A stretch of DNA of 64,000 bases, taken from positions 682,001 to 746,000 of the forward strand of contig OZ244893.1 in NCBI GenBank assembly GCA_965221485.1, in the 5' to 3' direction. Position numbers and translations under genes: made by a program. Origin of the DNA: JAJEBT01 sp965221485 (GTDB lineage: Bacteria > Pseudomonadota > Alphaproteobacteria > MPNO01 > UBA830). The notes beneath the pieces are model-generated. The model saw only the letters and a list, made by a program, of their open reading frames with translations, ran no database searches and had not been told where the DNA came from. Below are positions 45,090-54,445 of the stretch, one piece after another; the first letter of the stretch is position 1; each line of letters starts with the position of its first letter.

Positions 45090-46286
45090 ATGAACGGAAA
45101 AGCGACCGGCCGGGGCGGATTCTCTTGGAAGCTGCAGGGCTCCATCTATGGTACTGCGTTCTTTACCGGAAACCTGTTTCCGATGAGCCATGTGGTCATG
45201 CCCTTGTGGGCACTGGAGCTTGGGGCCTCACCGCTCATGATCGGTATCATCGTCTCCAGCCGCCAGATCCTTCCGATTACCCTGTCCATCCACGGCGGCG
45301 CCTTGCTTGACCGCTTCGGACCCCGCCAGGTCATCATGGTTCTCGGGGTGGTTGGCGCGGCCTCCACAATGCTGTTTCCTGTGGCCCCCTGGATCTGGGC
45401 TGTCATCCTCCTGCAAATGATCATTGGATTTGCCGAGACCACAAGCTGGATCGGCGCCCAGTCTTCGGTCGGCCAGCTGCTGCGAGGTCAGGCCGTTTAT
45501 GCCGGCAGGATGACGTCAGCAGCAAGAATTGGCGGCTGCATCGGACCGGTCGTACTCGGATTTTCGTGGGTGGAAATCGGATCCACCGGAGGCTTTCTGG
45601 TTTTTGCCCTGTGGTCCCTCGGAGGTGCGATTGCCGCTTTCTTCCTGCCTCCTCTGGCTTCGCACAACACCCGGCCAACCGACATGTTTCCTCGGGTCTC
45701 GGATTACCTCGCAACATTCCGCCTCCTGTTGCTGCCAGTCATCGCATTTGTGATCATGGCCACGTTTCTGCGGCAGACAGGTTCGGGCATACAGGCGGCG
45801 TTCTATGCGGTATGGCTTGACAGTGTGGGCTATACATCCGAGACCATCGGTTTGCTGATCGGGATCGGGAACGGCGTATCGGCCCTGGCGGCCCTGACAA
45901 TCGGTGGATTGCGTCAACGGATTGCCGACCACTGGCTGCTGGTTCTTTCCGTCGGCATGGCCATCGTCGGAATCGCCTTTACCCCCATGATCGAAGGGTT
46001 TGTCCTGCTTGCCTGTGCCATCGGATTGCGGGGTGCCGGGCAGGGGCTCAATCTTCCGTTGATGATGTCGATCGCGTTCCGGGCAACGTCGCCGGATCTG
46101 CAGGGCCGGATTACGGCGCTTCGGGTTTCCTTCAACCGGCTTGGCAATGCACTGTTTCCCATTCTCATGGGAGGGCTTGCCGAGTGGATCGGTCTTGAAA
46201 GCAGTTTCTATGTCGTGGGGACGATGGGTGTTCTGCTCCTCTGCATCATGTCTATCTGGGTCGCGCAATCGCGGCACCATTTCTGA
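45090..46286 (+). CDS. MFS transporter
   Basis: About 398 aa, with 12 hydrophobic segments. The motif A-like loop is GGALLDRFGPRQ between segments 2 and 3, a major-facilitator signature. Other blocks are SWIGAQSSVGQLLRGQ and GAGQGLNLPLMMSIAFRAT. The frame opens at 44931 within the DMT gene; starts at 44991 and 45090 are possible and 45090 is preferred, because the upstream residues are not hydrophobic or family-like. The substrate is unknown. It follows the DMT exporter directly. Confidence 0.88.
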   Translation: MNGKATGRGGFSWKLQGSIYGTAFFTGNLFPMSHVVMPLWALELGASPLMIGIIVSSRQILPITLSIHGGALLDRFGPRQVIMVLGVVGAASTMLFPVAPWIWAVILLQMIIGFAETTSWIGAQSSVGQLLRGQAVYAGRMTSAARIGGCIGPVVLGFSWVEIGSTGGFLVFALWSLGGAIAAFFLPPLASHNTRPTDMFPRVSDYLATFRLLLLPVIAFVIMATFLRQTGSGIQAAFYAVWLDSVGYTSETIGLLIGIGNGVSALAALTIGGLRQRIADHWLLVLSVGMAIVGIAFTPMIEGFVLLACAIGLRGAGQGLNLPLMMSIAFRATSPDLQGRITALRVSFNRLGNALFPILMGGLAEWIGLESSFYVVGTMGVLLLCIMSIWVAQSRHHF

Positions 46287-47198
46287 TCCGACCCGAAAAC
46301 GGACGGGAGGGACCGGTCACTCTGCATTCCTGCTCTGGAAGATACTGGGGTGGAGCACATCATCGTTATGAAACTTGGGCGTTTCTGCGAAGCAGACCTT
46401 GTGTCCTCCTCCTATAACTTCTGCTGCCCGATCAATCAGCCAATGTCGCGCTCACAAGTTGTAGGAAGGGCTGGTGTAGGACGGTCTCTTATGTGTTTCG
46501 AATGTGGATGCAGGAGACGAGTTCTGCACCACCTGACACAAACCACTTCCGCCTTCGGGAACTCCTTTAACTCCGCATCATAGACGGCGTCATTGTGACG
46601 ATGTTCGAAAAGACAGAAACCTGGCGTGCCAGCGCGTTCGTAGGAAGCAGTGACGGGGCCGGACAGCAATGCCTTTCTCCCTCCAAGTTAATTGATTTAT
46701 GCGGACAGATCCGTGAATGGATATGGTTGGGGGATTACAGATGGAGTCTGGGTCACGCGCCCATGGCATGACAGCAGGAATTCTCGGCCGCAGACACCAA
46801 AACGCTCAACGCGCGACCAAGCGTTCCGACTGGACTGCGTTTGGCGATTTCGGGCGGCAGATGATGGACAACGGAATCACCCAATCAGTGAGATCAAAGG
46901 ACTCAGGATACCCTTGGTTTATGTCGTGAAAGTAACCAATTTGCCCTAGAAAGCGTGTGAATGGCACCTCCGGCGTTCTCGAGTCCGACATCCTATCGGA
47001 GTGTCAAGCGAGCGTGGATTTCCGGTCGGTCATTGCTCCGTCCAACTTGTGAACGCCACGACTGTGCCGTCTTACTTTACTTGATTCCAATTGCGGTACC
47101 GCACTGTAAGCCTACCTCTTGCTAGCATACTGCTGCATCCGAGAGTATGCTTGCTCCCACGCCAACGATACGATTCCAATACAATACACGCGAACATC
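46287..47198. other. More A+T-rich gap before the SEFIR gene
   Basis: About 900 bases with no convincing gene. Base composition is visibly more A+T-rich than the flanking catabolic genes and continues so through the SEFIR gene. A - strand frame at 46436-46669 is open but matches nothing known to me. This looks like an inserted segment whose ends cannot be seen. Confidence 0.45.
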
Positions 47199-48188
47199 AT
47201 GCCACCACCGAAAGTTTTCATCTCCTATTCTTGGGACGACGACGAACACAAAGCGTGGGTCTCCAAACTGGCCACTGACCTTCGTCGCGATGGCGTAGAG
47301 ACGAGACTGGATGAATGGCACGCCGAATTGGGCGATCAGTTCACCTTATTCATGGAGACCGAGATTCGCGAGAACGACTTCGTTATCATCGTTTGTACTC
47401 CGAACTACAGGTTAAAATCAGACAAACGAACAGGCGGCGTCGGATACGAGGGTGACATCATGACTGCCGATATCGCCGCCACGAGCAACCACGGCAAGTA
47501 TATTCCCGTTCTTGCCAGAGGTTCTTGGGCTGAGGCCGCACCCTTTTGGCTGAGCGGAAAGAAGTACGCTGACCTCCGTACTGTGTCGGCGTATTCGACC
47601 AACTACTCGAAATTGGCTGGTAAGCTCCTAGGGAAGGCTCCAAGTGCCCCACCCATCGGCGATTCGTTCAACGCCGCTCTAGACACCGGCGCAATCACAG
47701 ATCGATTGCACGTGAGCGATCAGACCGCGACGACGCGACCTGACTTTACCAGCAATTGCCTACCCGATAAGGACGACCTGAACCCAATCAGAATCTTGGG
47801 TGTTGACACGGAGGAAATAACTGAACCTACCCGTGACGGCAGTCCAGGCTCGGACCTTTATACGATACCGTTGCTACTCAATCGTCGACCGTCTCTGCAA
47901 TGGTCCCGCGTCTTCGTGGATACCTGGAACCGTCCGCCGGAGTTCTCGTCAATGCACCGCCCTGGCATTGCGACCGTCAAGGGGGCCTGGATCGTCTTGG
48001 ACGGAACCACACTCGAAGAGGTCGAAAAATACCACCGAGACACACTGAACCTGTGCGTCAAATTTGCTAACCAGGAGGAGGCCGAATTCGTGAAAGATCG
48101 TCAACGAGAGGAAGAACGCCAACAACGGCAGGCCGCAGATCATCGCAGGGAAGTCGAGCACAGGTCCAAGAAAATATCCTTCGACTGA
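47199..48188 (+). CDS. SEFIR/TIR-domain protein, candidate defence protein
   Basis: A 329-aa protein. Residues 5-110 are a SEFIR/TIR domain: KVFISYSWDDDEHKAWV, then GVETRLDEWHAELGD and an IVCTPNY segment with YEGDI. Bacterial SEFIR and TIR proteins in defence cleave NAD when activated; stand-alone bSEFIR is a described anti-phage system. Residues 190-290 form an unassigned C-terminal domain (DLYTIPLLLNRRPSLQWSR, then VKGAWIVLDGTTLEEVEKYH), perhaps the sensor. The tail after 295 is charged and helical. The ATG at 47199 starts directly before the domain. It lies alone in an A+T-rich insert. NADase activity is inferred from the family. Confidence 0.82.
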   Translation: MPPPKVFISYSWDDDEHKAWVSKLATDLRRDGVETRLDEWHAELGDQFTLFMETEIRENDFVIIVCTPNYRLKSDKRTGGVGYEGDIMTADIAATSNHGKYIPVLARGSWAEAAPFWLSGKKYADLRTVSAYSTNYSKLAGKLLGKAPSAPPIGDSFNAALDTGAITDRLHVSDQTATTRPDFTSNCLPDKDDLNPIRILGVDTEEITEPTRDGSPGSDLYTIPLLLNRRPSLQWSRVFVDTWNRPPEFSSMHRPGIATVKGAWIVLDGTTLEEVEKYHRDTLNLCVKFANQEEAEFVKDRQREEERQQRQAADHRREVEHRSKKISFD

Positions 48189-48433
48189 CCCCGGGGCGAC
48201 AAGCCGAATCCGGCGACCGACCTCGCTTCCGTGCGTCCGAATTGTCGATGTATACACACTCAGCCGGTGAGTAGATTCAGAAGGCCAACCGCCCGTCAGC
48301 GCGTCTCCTATTGGCTGAATATCAGGTTGTCGTCAACCCTATTCCAGCAGAAATGCGCCGCCTCCTTCAACTCAGCTCATACACCAGATCCCAGCGTAAG
48401 TCTCGAACTAGCGGTTACACCCCGAGTGAGCGA
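48189..48433. other. Short gap between convergent SEFIR and membrane-protein genes
   Basis: 245 bases. No gene, hairpin or repeat was recognised between the SEFIR stop and the convergent small membrane-protein stop. Confidence 0.4.
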
Positions 48434-48790
48434 TTAGTTTCGCTTTAGCCTCACCAATTCAATGACTGTAGCAGTCATGGCGGGCCCCAGATAGTCGGAG
48501 AAGGCAAGATAAAACTGCGGAACCGGAAGATCGTCCTTCATTCCATAACCGCCTGCAACAGTGCAGATCAATAGGACAAGGAGTCCGGAAAGGGCGATCT
48601 CTGCAGCTCCGTTCGATTGCTTCCGCACTCTACTGTTGAAGACCATAAGTAGGCGAAGCATCAGGTACGAACTGAGTGTTGCGCCCAACAAGAAAAAAAG
48701 AACCAATTTCGCCCTCACATCAGTGGTGCATAAATCCCGAAGGATCATGCGACCTTCGTCAGGTTCTGTCTGAAAGAAGGTCCCAGCCAT
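48434..48790 (-). CDS. Possible small membrane protein beside the SEFIR gene
   Basis: From an ATG at 48790 the frame gives 118 aa with a hydrophobic segment KLVLFFLLGATLSSYLMLRL near residue 30, a second one ALSGLLVLLICTVAGGYG near 70, and a shorter hydrophobic end. It begins MAGTFFQTEPDEG. The frame is also open upstream into the dctM gene, where another hydrophobic stretch (GIIWPVIDPLGCGLAGVVL) is present, so an alternative non-ATG start is possible. It is convergent with the SEFIR gene. No family is recognised. It could be an accessory membrane component, but the orientation gives no direct link. Confidence 0.45.
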   Translation of the reverse strand: MAGTFFQTEPDEGRMILRDLCTTDVRAKLVLFFLLGATLSSYLMLRLLMVFNSRVRKQSNGAAEIALSGLLVLLICTVAGGYGMKDDLPVPQFYLAFSDYLGPAMTATVIELVRLKRN

Positions 48791-48903
48791 TTCTGCACAG
48801 GATAACGGCAGTGGCAGGACGACGCCAGCCAAGCCGCAACCAAGTGGATCGATAACGGGCCAGATGATCCCGGAATCGCAGCCAATGGAAGCGAACGGAC
48901 CTG

Positions 48904-50232
48904 CTACTGAACCATCAGACCCGGAAGATAGGTGGCAAGTTCGGGAATGATGATCAGGAGCACAAGTACGACAAGTGCACAACCAATATAGGGCACGGCT
49001 GCACCGGCGACCTGCCACAAGGTGGTTCCGCGCGGCGCCACCCCCATCATCACGAACAGCAACAACCCGAAGGGCGGGGTTGTCAGGCTGATTTCAAGGG
49101 CCAGCAACATCACCAGCCCGAACCAGATCAGATCGAACTGCAGTACGGAGGCCAGCGGAAAGAAAATGGGTACGGTCAACAGCATCATCGAGACCTGATC
49201 CATGAACATGCCCAGCACCAGAAGTACGGCAAACATGATCAGCAGCATCACAATGCGGCCCAGATCTGCCTGCGTTGCCCATTCGATCAACCCGGAACTC
49301 GCACCGGTAAATGCCAGAAGCTGGCTGAATGTTGACGAGGCCAGGATGATCAGCAGCACCATCGCCGTTACGCGCAGGGAGCCCGAAAACGCCTTGAAGA
49401 TGATGGACCAGGAGATGGCCCGGTAAATCACGGCAAGAATCAGGACCCCCAGGGCTCCAAAACCTGCGGCTTCGGTGGGGGTTGCGATACCGAGAATGAT
49501 GAGACCGATCACGCAAAAGACCACAAACCCCATCGGCAGCACATTGACGACAAGAGACCCCAGGGTTTGCCATATCGAATGTTTCTCCACCGCATAGGCC
49601 GGAGCGGCATCAGGATCAATCCTGACCTGCGCGTAAATCAGGATCGAATACAGGATCGCAAGCACCAGCCCCGGAAGGACACCCGCGATGAGCAGTTTGC
49701 CGATGTCGATTTCCGCAAGGCTTGCCAGCAGAACGGCGAGGGCAGAGGGCGGGATGATCATGGCGAGGCCACCGGTTCCCAGGATCGGCCCCATCGACAT
49801 ATGCTGCTTGTATCCCCGTTTGCTCATTTCCGGGACCATCATGGCGCCCATCATGGCGGTATTGGCCATGGTGGAACCGGACAATGTCGCGAAAATCGTG
49901 CCTCCGGCGACGGTAATGTAGGAAAGCCGGCCAGGCAGCCTGCCAAAACACAGGTCCAGCGCGTCAAAGACACGCACAGCCAGTCCCGTATGAAAGAACA
50001 GCTCGCCCATGATGATGAAGAGAGGGACGGGAACAAGCGCAAATATCGTGACGGACTCAACCGCATTGATCACGATCTGTGGCATGGCGGCCAGGCCGCC
50101 CATGAAAATCATGGCGCCGATGATATTGGCCGTCAGGAACGCAAAGGCTACCGGAATGCCGAGCAGCATGAAAACGATCACCATGCCGACCAGAAAACCG
50201 GCAATTTCATACCACTCGGTCAACAGTTCCAT
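48904..50232 (-). CDS. dctM: TRAP transporter large permease subunit (DctM type)
   Basis: A 442-aa DctM subunit with about 12 membrane segments. Blocks are PVPLFIIMGELFFHTGLA, GGLAMIIPPSALAVLLA and GIATPTEAAGFGALG. The start at 50232 (MELLTEWYEIAG) shares one base with the dctQ stop (TGATG); the longer frame to 50352 is not family-like. It is the last gene of the 59.9-48.9 kb run. It forms the third TRAP system in the window with the dctQ and dctP genes upstream. Substrate unknown. Confidence 0.94.
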   Translation of the reverse strand: MELLTEWYEIAGFLVGMVIVFMLLGIPVAFAFLTANIIGAMIFMGGLAAMPQIVINAVESVTIFALVPVPLFIIMGELFFHTGLAVRVFDALDLCFGRLPGRLSYITVAGGTIFATLSGSTMANTAMMGAMMVPEMSKRGYKQHMSMGPILGTGGLAMIIPPSALAVLLASLAEIDIGKLLIAGVLPGLVLAILYSILIYAQVRIDPDAAPAYAVEKHSIWQTLGSLVVNVLPMGFVVFCVIGLIILGIATPTEAAGFGALGVLILAVIYRAISWSIIFKAFSGSLRVTAMVLLIILASSTFSQLLAFTGASSGLIEWATQADLGRIVMLLIMFAVLLVLGMFMDQVSMMLLTVPIFFPLASVLQFDLIWFGLVMLLALEISLTTPPFGLLLFVMMGVAPRGTTLWQVAGAAVPYIGCALVVLVLLIIIPELATYLPGLMVQ

Positions 50233-50747
50233 CACAGGGAGTCCGAGGCCCTCGCCTTGCCCGAGTAATAGGTATCCACACCGATGAGATACCGTCCGAA
50301 CTCTATGGCAACCAGGGAAAAGCCGACCGGAAACGGCAAATACAGGATCCATCTGGGCATGTCGATGGAACGAAGATCCAGCTCTCCGCTCTGCAGGGCG
50401 GAGATCATCTCAACGAGACCATACCAGGCGAACAGGAGAGACAGCAGGATGCACAGGACGTAGACGAGCTTCTCGACAATCACGCGCAATCGCCGCGGGA
50501 GCGCCATCGTCAGGGATTCGACGACCACATGCCCCTTGAGGCGCACCAGCCAGGGCGCGCCGAGCATCGCTGAAAACAGCAGGCTGTATTCGGCGATGGC
50601 GCTGTACCACTGCAGGGCGTTATAGCCAAGGGTCCGGATCGTGACGTCAGCAACGACGCCCACGAAAATGATGGCGAGCGCACACCCTGCAATGATCGCG
50701 AGACCAACGATCAGTCGGTCATAGGCTCTTGCCAGTGCTCTCAACAA
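50232..50747 (-). CDS. dctQ: TRAP transporter small permease subunit (DctQ type)
   Basis: A 171-aa DctQ subunit with four membrane segments. LVRLKGHVVVESLTMALPRR at about residues 65-84 is the family loop between helices 2 and 3. It pairs with DctM, whose start overlaps its stop, and follows the dctP gene by 60 bases. A short GC-rich inverted repeat (GCCCCG at 50752-50757 and CGGGGC at 50772-50777) lies in that gap, as in the first TRAP operon but much weaker. Confidence 0.9.
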   Translation of the reverse strand: MLRALARAYDRLIVGLAIIAGCALAIIFVGVVADVTIRTLGYNALQWYSAIAEYSLLFSAMLGAPWLVRLKGHVVVESLTMALPRRLRVIVEKLVYVLCILLSLLFAWYGLVEMISALQSGELDLRSIDMPRWILYLPFPVGFSLVAIEFGRYLIGVDTYYSGKARASDSL

Positions 50748-50807
50748 ACGGGCCCCGAAGGAAGGCGTTCCCGGGGCGCGCGAGCCAGACCGCGGACCCC
50801 CGGTTGC

Positions 50808-51806
50808 CTACTGGCCGTGATAAAGCTTGCTGAGGACCTTCGCTTCGGGCGTGTCCACCTTCTTGAGCCTTGCGATCGGAAGGCTGTTTGCCAGGTCCAG
50901 ATATTGCCGCGCGGCGGCTCCTGTCTGTACCAGCTCCTGTTGACCATGTTCCGTGTTCAGGAGGGCCCGTTCCTTGTCGAGGAGATCCTTCCAGTATGCA
51001 AATGAGACATGCTCCCAGTCTTGTCCGGCCTTGACGAGAATGTCCTGCCCTTCCTTGCTAATTTTCCTGAGCGCCTTGTTGGAGACGAAGATGCTCGGCT
51101 CCAGCTGATAGAACTTGGGATAGACGCGGTATTTTACGAATTTTGCCCATCCGAACGTCCGGGTCCAGAGTTCGGGGAAGGCAAACCCGTCGACCAGTCC
51201 CCGCTCCAGGGCATTGTAGATTTCGGGGACCTGAACGGTGATTGTGGTCGCCCCAAGAGCCCTCAGAAAGGCGTCATAAACCGGAACCGAGCGCATCTTG
51301 AACCCCTTGAGCGAAACCATCCCGTCGTCAGTCATTTCCGGTTTGCGGCTCAGATACAGGACAAACGATACACTGGTCGCGCATTGCGCCAGAAGCTTGC
51401 CGTCAATTCGCTTTGTGATCGCTGCATCCAGCGCCGCCATTGCGCCATTTTTCCTTGCATCCCAGGGCTTGAGCTGGGTCGCCGACAGGGCGTCAACCTC
51501 GGGCACGACACCACGGTGGTAGCTCGCGGCGGTAAACATGAAATCATAGAGACCACTCTTGAAGCCCTTGGCCTGGGCCGGTGCCTTCGAGATTTCGGGG
51601 CCTCCGATAAACTTGATCCGGAAGTGACCCTTGCCGCGCTTGTTCGCTTCCTCAATGAAGCGCAGGAAATCCGGTGTCAGCGGGAAATTCTTGGGCCAGC
51701 CCGAGATCCCCTTTAGCTCGACTTCCTTTGCCTGCACAGCAGGAGCGGAAAGGAGGGCCAGGGCGGTCGCACCAGCCACGAGGGGAGCGAGATATTTTCT
51801 CATCAT
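50808..51806 (-). CDS. dctP: TRAP transporter substrate-binding protein (DctP type)
   Basis: A 332-aa periplasmic receptor with a signal peptide at residues 1-25 (MMRKYLAPLVAGATALALL, cleavage near VQAKE). The family block is SLKGFKMRSVPVYDAFLRALGA near residues 140-161, followed by VPEIYNALERGLVDGFAFP. The start at 51806 (ATGATG, with GGAG five bases ahead) is preferred over the longer frame to 51995, which would overlap the MFS gene. It delivers the ligand to DctQM. The ligand is not known; the operon links it to one-carbon and sulfur-related enzymes. Confidence 0.94.
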   Translation of the reverse strand: MMRKYLAPLVAGATALALLSAPAVQAKEVELKGISGWPKNFPLTPDFLRFIEEANKRGKGHFRIKFIGGPEISKAPAQAKGFKSGLYDFMFTAASYHRGVVPEVDALSATQLKPWDARKNGAMAALDAAITKRIDGKLLAQCATSVSFVLYLSRKPEMTDDGMVSLKGFKMRSVPVYDAFLRALGATTITVQVPEIYNALERGLVDGFAFPELWTRTFGWAKFVKYRVYPKFYQLEPSIFVSNKALRKISKEGQDILVKAGQDWEHVSFAYWKDLLDKERALLNTEHGQQELVQTGAAARQYLDLANSLPIARLKKVDTPEAKVLSKLYHGQ

Positions 51807-51879
51807 GGGACTCCGTCCGATCATTTCAGATTGTCGCGGTCGAGTGTCCCCGGTTTGCAGTGTGTTTGCAAGATCCATC

Positions 51880-53070
51880 TCACGCAGGGACCGAGGCCCG
51901 TCCGCGGATCGCGTACCAGATCGTGACGACGGCCGCGACGGCAAGAAGAGGCGCGGCTCCGATATTGACCCACGTCCATCCGAAGTAATGGACAAACGCG
52001 CCGGAAGACAGCGAGCCGAGCGCCACGACGGTATAGATGATCTGGTTCATCATTCCCTGCGTCATGCCTCTTTCAGCCGGCGTGTGCGCGGTGGTGAGAA
52101 GTGTTGTGGCGGCCGTGAACGAAAAATTCCAGCCGACCCCCAGGAGAAACATTGCAAGCCAGAAATCAAATACTTCCACGCCCGCAAGGGCCACACAGAC
52201 GCAGGCGGCCTGAAGCGTCAATCCGGAGAGAATCATCCTTGTTTCCCCGAACCGTTTGACAAGCCAGCCGGTGAAGAAACCGGGCGCGAACATTCCGACG
52301 ATGTGCCAGGCAATCACATTCGCGGCATCCCCGAACTGGTGACCGCAATGTGCCACCATGGCGATCGGCGTGGCGGTCATGAGGAAGTTCATCACACATT
52401 GGGCAATTGTGGCGGAAACGGCTGCAGCGATGAACACAGGTTGCCTCACGATGTCCATCAAGGCCCGGCGCGGTCCATCGCGCTCCTTTCGCGAGAGCGG
52501 TGGAATGTCGAGGTAAATCAGGACCAGTGCAGCCAGCAGTGCGGTCATGATCATGAAAAGAAAAGACCCGGCATAAATCGGATCGGTGAAGAGGTCCTTG
52601 CCCCATTTTGCAAGATTGGGACCGGCCAGCCCGGCAAACACACCGCCGGCGAGAACCAGGGAAATCGCCTGTCGTTTGAACGATTCAGCGGCGGTATCGG
52701 CGACGGCAAACCGATAGAGCTGGGCAAATCCGGAAAAGAACCCGTAAAGAAGGCCGCCCAGAGCCAGAAGGTAGAAATTGCTCCAGAAGACGGCACCGGT
52801 ACAGGCGGCGCCACTGGCCAGCGCGAGAACGGTGCCGCCAAGAAAACCGGTTCTGCGTCCGAATCTCTGGCTGATCAGGGATGACGGCATTGCGGCGATG
52901 GCTGTTCCGATCACGATCAGGGCGGTCGGAAGTGTCGCCAGCGCGATGTGAGGGGCGATCCCCAGGGCCACGATGGGGGCTGTGACCATGAACAGGGAAC
53001 GACCGGTTCCGAACAGCATCTGGCAGGTCGCCAGAATGAGCACGTTTCGGTGGTCCCGTGTGATCTCCAT
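51880..53070 (-). CDS. MFS transporter
   Basis: A 396-aa protein with 12 hydrophobic segments and the A-like loop SSLISQRFGRRTGFLGG between segments 2 and 3. The second half has VGWNFSFTAATTLLTTAHTPAERG, typical of drug or metabolite-proton antiporters. It lies between the TctC-type receptor and the dctP gene on the same strand, 73 bases before dctP. Export of a waste product is plausible; no substrate evidence. Confidence 0.92.
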   Translation of the reverse strand: MEITRDHRNVLILATCQMLFGTGRSLFMVTAPIVALGIAPHIALATLPTALIVIGTAIAAMPSSLISQRFGRRTGFLGGTVLALASGAACTGAVFWSNFYLLALGGLLYGFFSGFAQLYRFAVADTAAESFKRQAISLVLAGGVFAGLAGPNLAKWGKDLFTDPIYAGSFLFMIMTALLAALVLIYLDIPPLSRKERDGPRRALMDIVRQPVFIAAAVSATIAQCVMNFLMTATPIAMVAHCGHQFGDAANVIAWHIVGMFAPGFFTGWLVKRFGETRMILSGLTLQAACVCVALAGVEVFDFWLAMFLLGVGWNFSFTAATTLLTTAHTPAERGMTQGMMNQIIYTVVALGSLSSGAFVHYFGWTWVNIGAAPLLAVAAVVTIWYAIRGRASVPA

Positions 53071-53136
53071 GCGAAATCAGGGAAAAGGGACCCCGGCCGA
53101 AGGCCGGCCGGGGTCAGGTAACTGAAACCGTCCGAA

Positions 53137-54165
53137 CTATGACGCCTCAGGCGACAGGATCTGCTTGGCGCGCTCTATGGTTGCCGCGGGAAGCTTGAGG
53201 CTGTCAGAGACCACCTTTTGTATCTCTTCTGCCGGCGTATAGGTCACATCAAGCTTGCGCTTCATCATATCGGCCACGAACCGGGGATCCTTTGCCATGT
53301 CAACGAAAGCTGTCTTCAGAAATTCTGTTCTGTCGGCAGGCGTGCCCGGCGGTACCGCAAGGCTGCGTCCGATTGTGACCAGGGTGGACAGGAACGAAAC
53401 CAGAGACAGGTCTTCCGGCTTGACCAGTTCAGACAGGAGCGGAAGATCGGGATGATCGGCTTCACGGGCAGGGCCCATCTGGAGAATGGGCACTGCGAAA
53501 CCGTTTTGGAACCACTCCTGCCGATTGGTCTTGAAAGCAAGCCATGACAGCGTAATTCCGGCCACTTCACCCTGTTCCATCGCAAGAAGCATCTTCCGGG
53601 ACCCTCGGTAGCCGCGCACAATCTTGATTTTTGTGCCGAGAAGTGCGTTCACCAGGGATGGAATCTGGAAGGTCTGGGATCCGACACCGGATGACGCGAA
53701 CGGCACCTCCTTGTTCCGCATGTCCTTCCACGACTTGATGCCGGAATCGGCGCGGATAGCCATGAACGAATTGGCCCGAACGACAGCTCCCAGCCACGTG
53801 AACATGTCTGACTTGTATTTTGCCTTTCCGGGTTTTGTGAGTTGGGTAATCACAAGCGAATCTGGCGGCAAAATGATGGCCGTGCCGTCCTTGGGAGCCA
53901 CGTTGTAGAAGTAATTAGTCATTTTGAGGCCACCGGCACCCGACATGGACTGAACAATGACGGCGTTGGCGCCAATACGTGGCTTGAGATGCTCTCCCAT
54001 GATTGTTGCGCTCTTGCCGTAGGTGCCACCCACCCCGTATCCGATATAGATGGTGACTGTCTTGCCCTTGTAGAAGTCGGCAGCTGACTGGGCTGCCACC
54101 GTTGACAGGCTTGCGCCGACGATTACGGCGGCAACCCCCAGGGTCCGGATCATGTTGCGTATCAT
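53137..54165 (-). CDS. Tripartite tricarboxylate transporter substrate-binding protein (Bug/TctC family)
   Basis: A 342-aa periplasmic receptor of the Bug/TctC family. A signal peptide spans residues 1-25 (RTLGVAAVIVGASLSTVAAQ). Family blocks are FYKGKTVTIYIGYGVGGTYG at 32-51, NAVIVQSMSGAGGLKMTNYF and VPFASSGVGSQTFQIP. No TctA or TctB membrane subunit lies nearby, so the receptor may work with other permeases or as an orphan sensor, which is common for Bug proteins. It lies between the MFS gene and the unknown 186-aa gene. Confidence 0.92.
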   Translation of the reverse strand: MIRNMIRTLGVAAVIVGASLSTVAAQSAADFYKGKTVTIYIGYGVGGTYGKSATIMGEHLKPRIGANAVIVQSMSGAGGLKMTNYFYNVAPKDGTAIILPPDSLVITQLTKPGKAKYKSDMFTWLGAVVRANSFMAIRADSGIKSWKDMRNKEVPFASSGVGSQTFQIPSLVNALLGTKIKIVRGYRGSRKMLLAMEQGEVAGITLSWLAFKTNRQEWFQNGFAVPILQMGPAREADHPDLPLLSELVKPEDLSLVSFLSTLVTIGRSLAVPPGTPADRTEFLKTAFVDMAKDPRFVADMMKRKLDVTYTPAEEIQKVVSDSLKLPAATIERAKQILSPEAS

Positions 54166-54445
54166 CTGTTTCTCCCTTCAGAATTGTTCAGCGTCCGTCC
54201 CGGACGCAGGAATGCTTTTCATTGCAGCCGCTCTCATGCCGCATCCAGTGCATTCCGGCAAAGGAGCCCCTCGGCCCTGTGTTTCGGGTGGCCATGACGG
54301 TTGTTCCGGGACTTCACGGTTGTCACGGGTCTGACGCACCGGGCGCGATCAGGACTGCGCTGCCTGCAAGGCTTATACGGCCTGACGATCGGCCGGGCAA
54401 TTGCCCGCGAGAGAATCGGGGGTGTGAATTCAGAGCGATGTGTCA
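54166..54445. other. Gap upstream of the TctC-type gene
   Basis: 280 bases with no gene. A short inverted repeat (GCGTCC at 54191-54196 and GGACGC at 54202-54207) lies just before the start of the receptor gene. This gap is the longest in the - strand run, so a promoter may be here. Confidence 0.35.

Noticed and set aside
46436..46669. 77-aa - strand frame in the A+T-rich insert
   Set aside because: No start context, family or hydrophobic pattern; left as non-coding although it could be a remnant of something not recognised.
50752..50777. Stem-loop between the third dctP and dctQ
   Set aside because: Only 6 paired bases at each end with a long loop; too weak to list as a feature beside the strong one at 14202.
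51631..52884. 417-aa frame on the + strand
   Set aside because: Antisense to the MFS and dctP genes; charged, low-complexity and without motifs.
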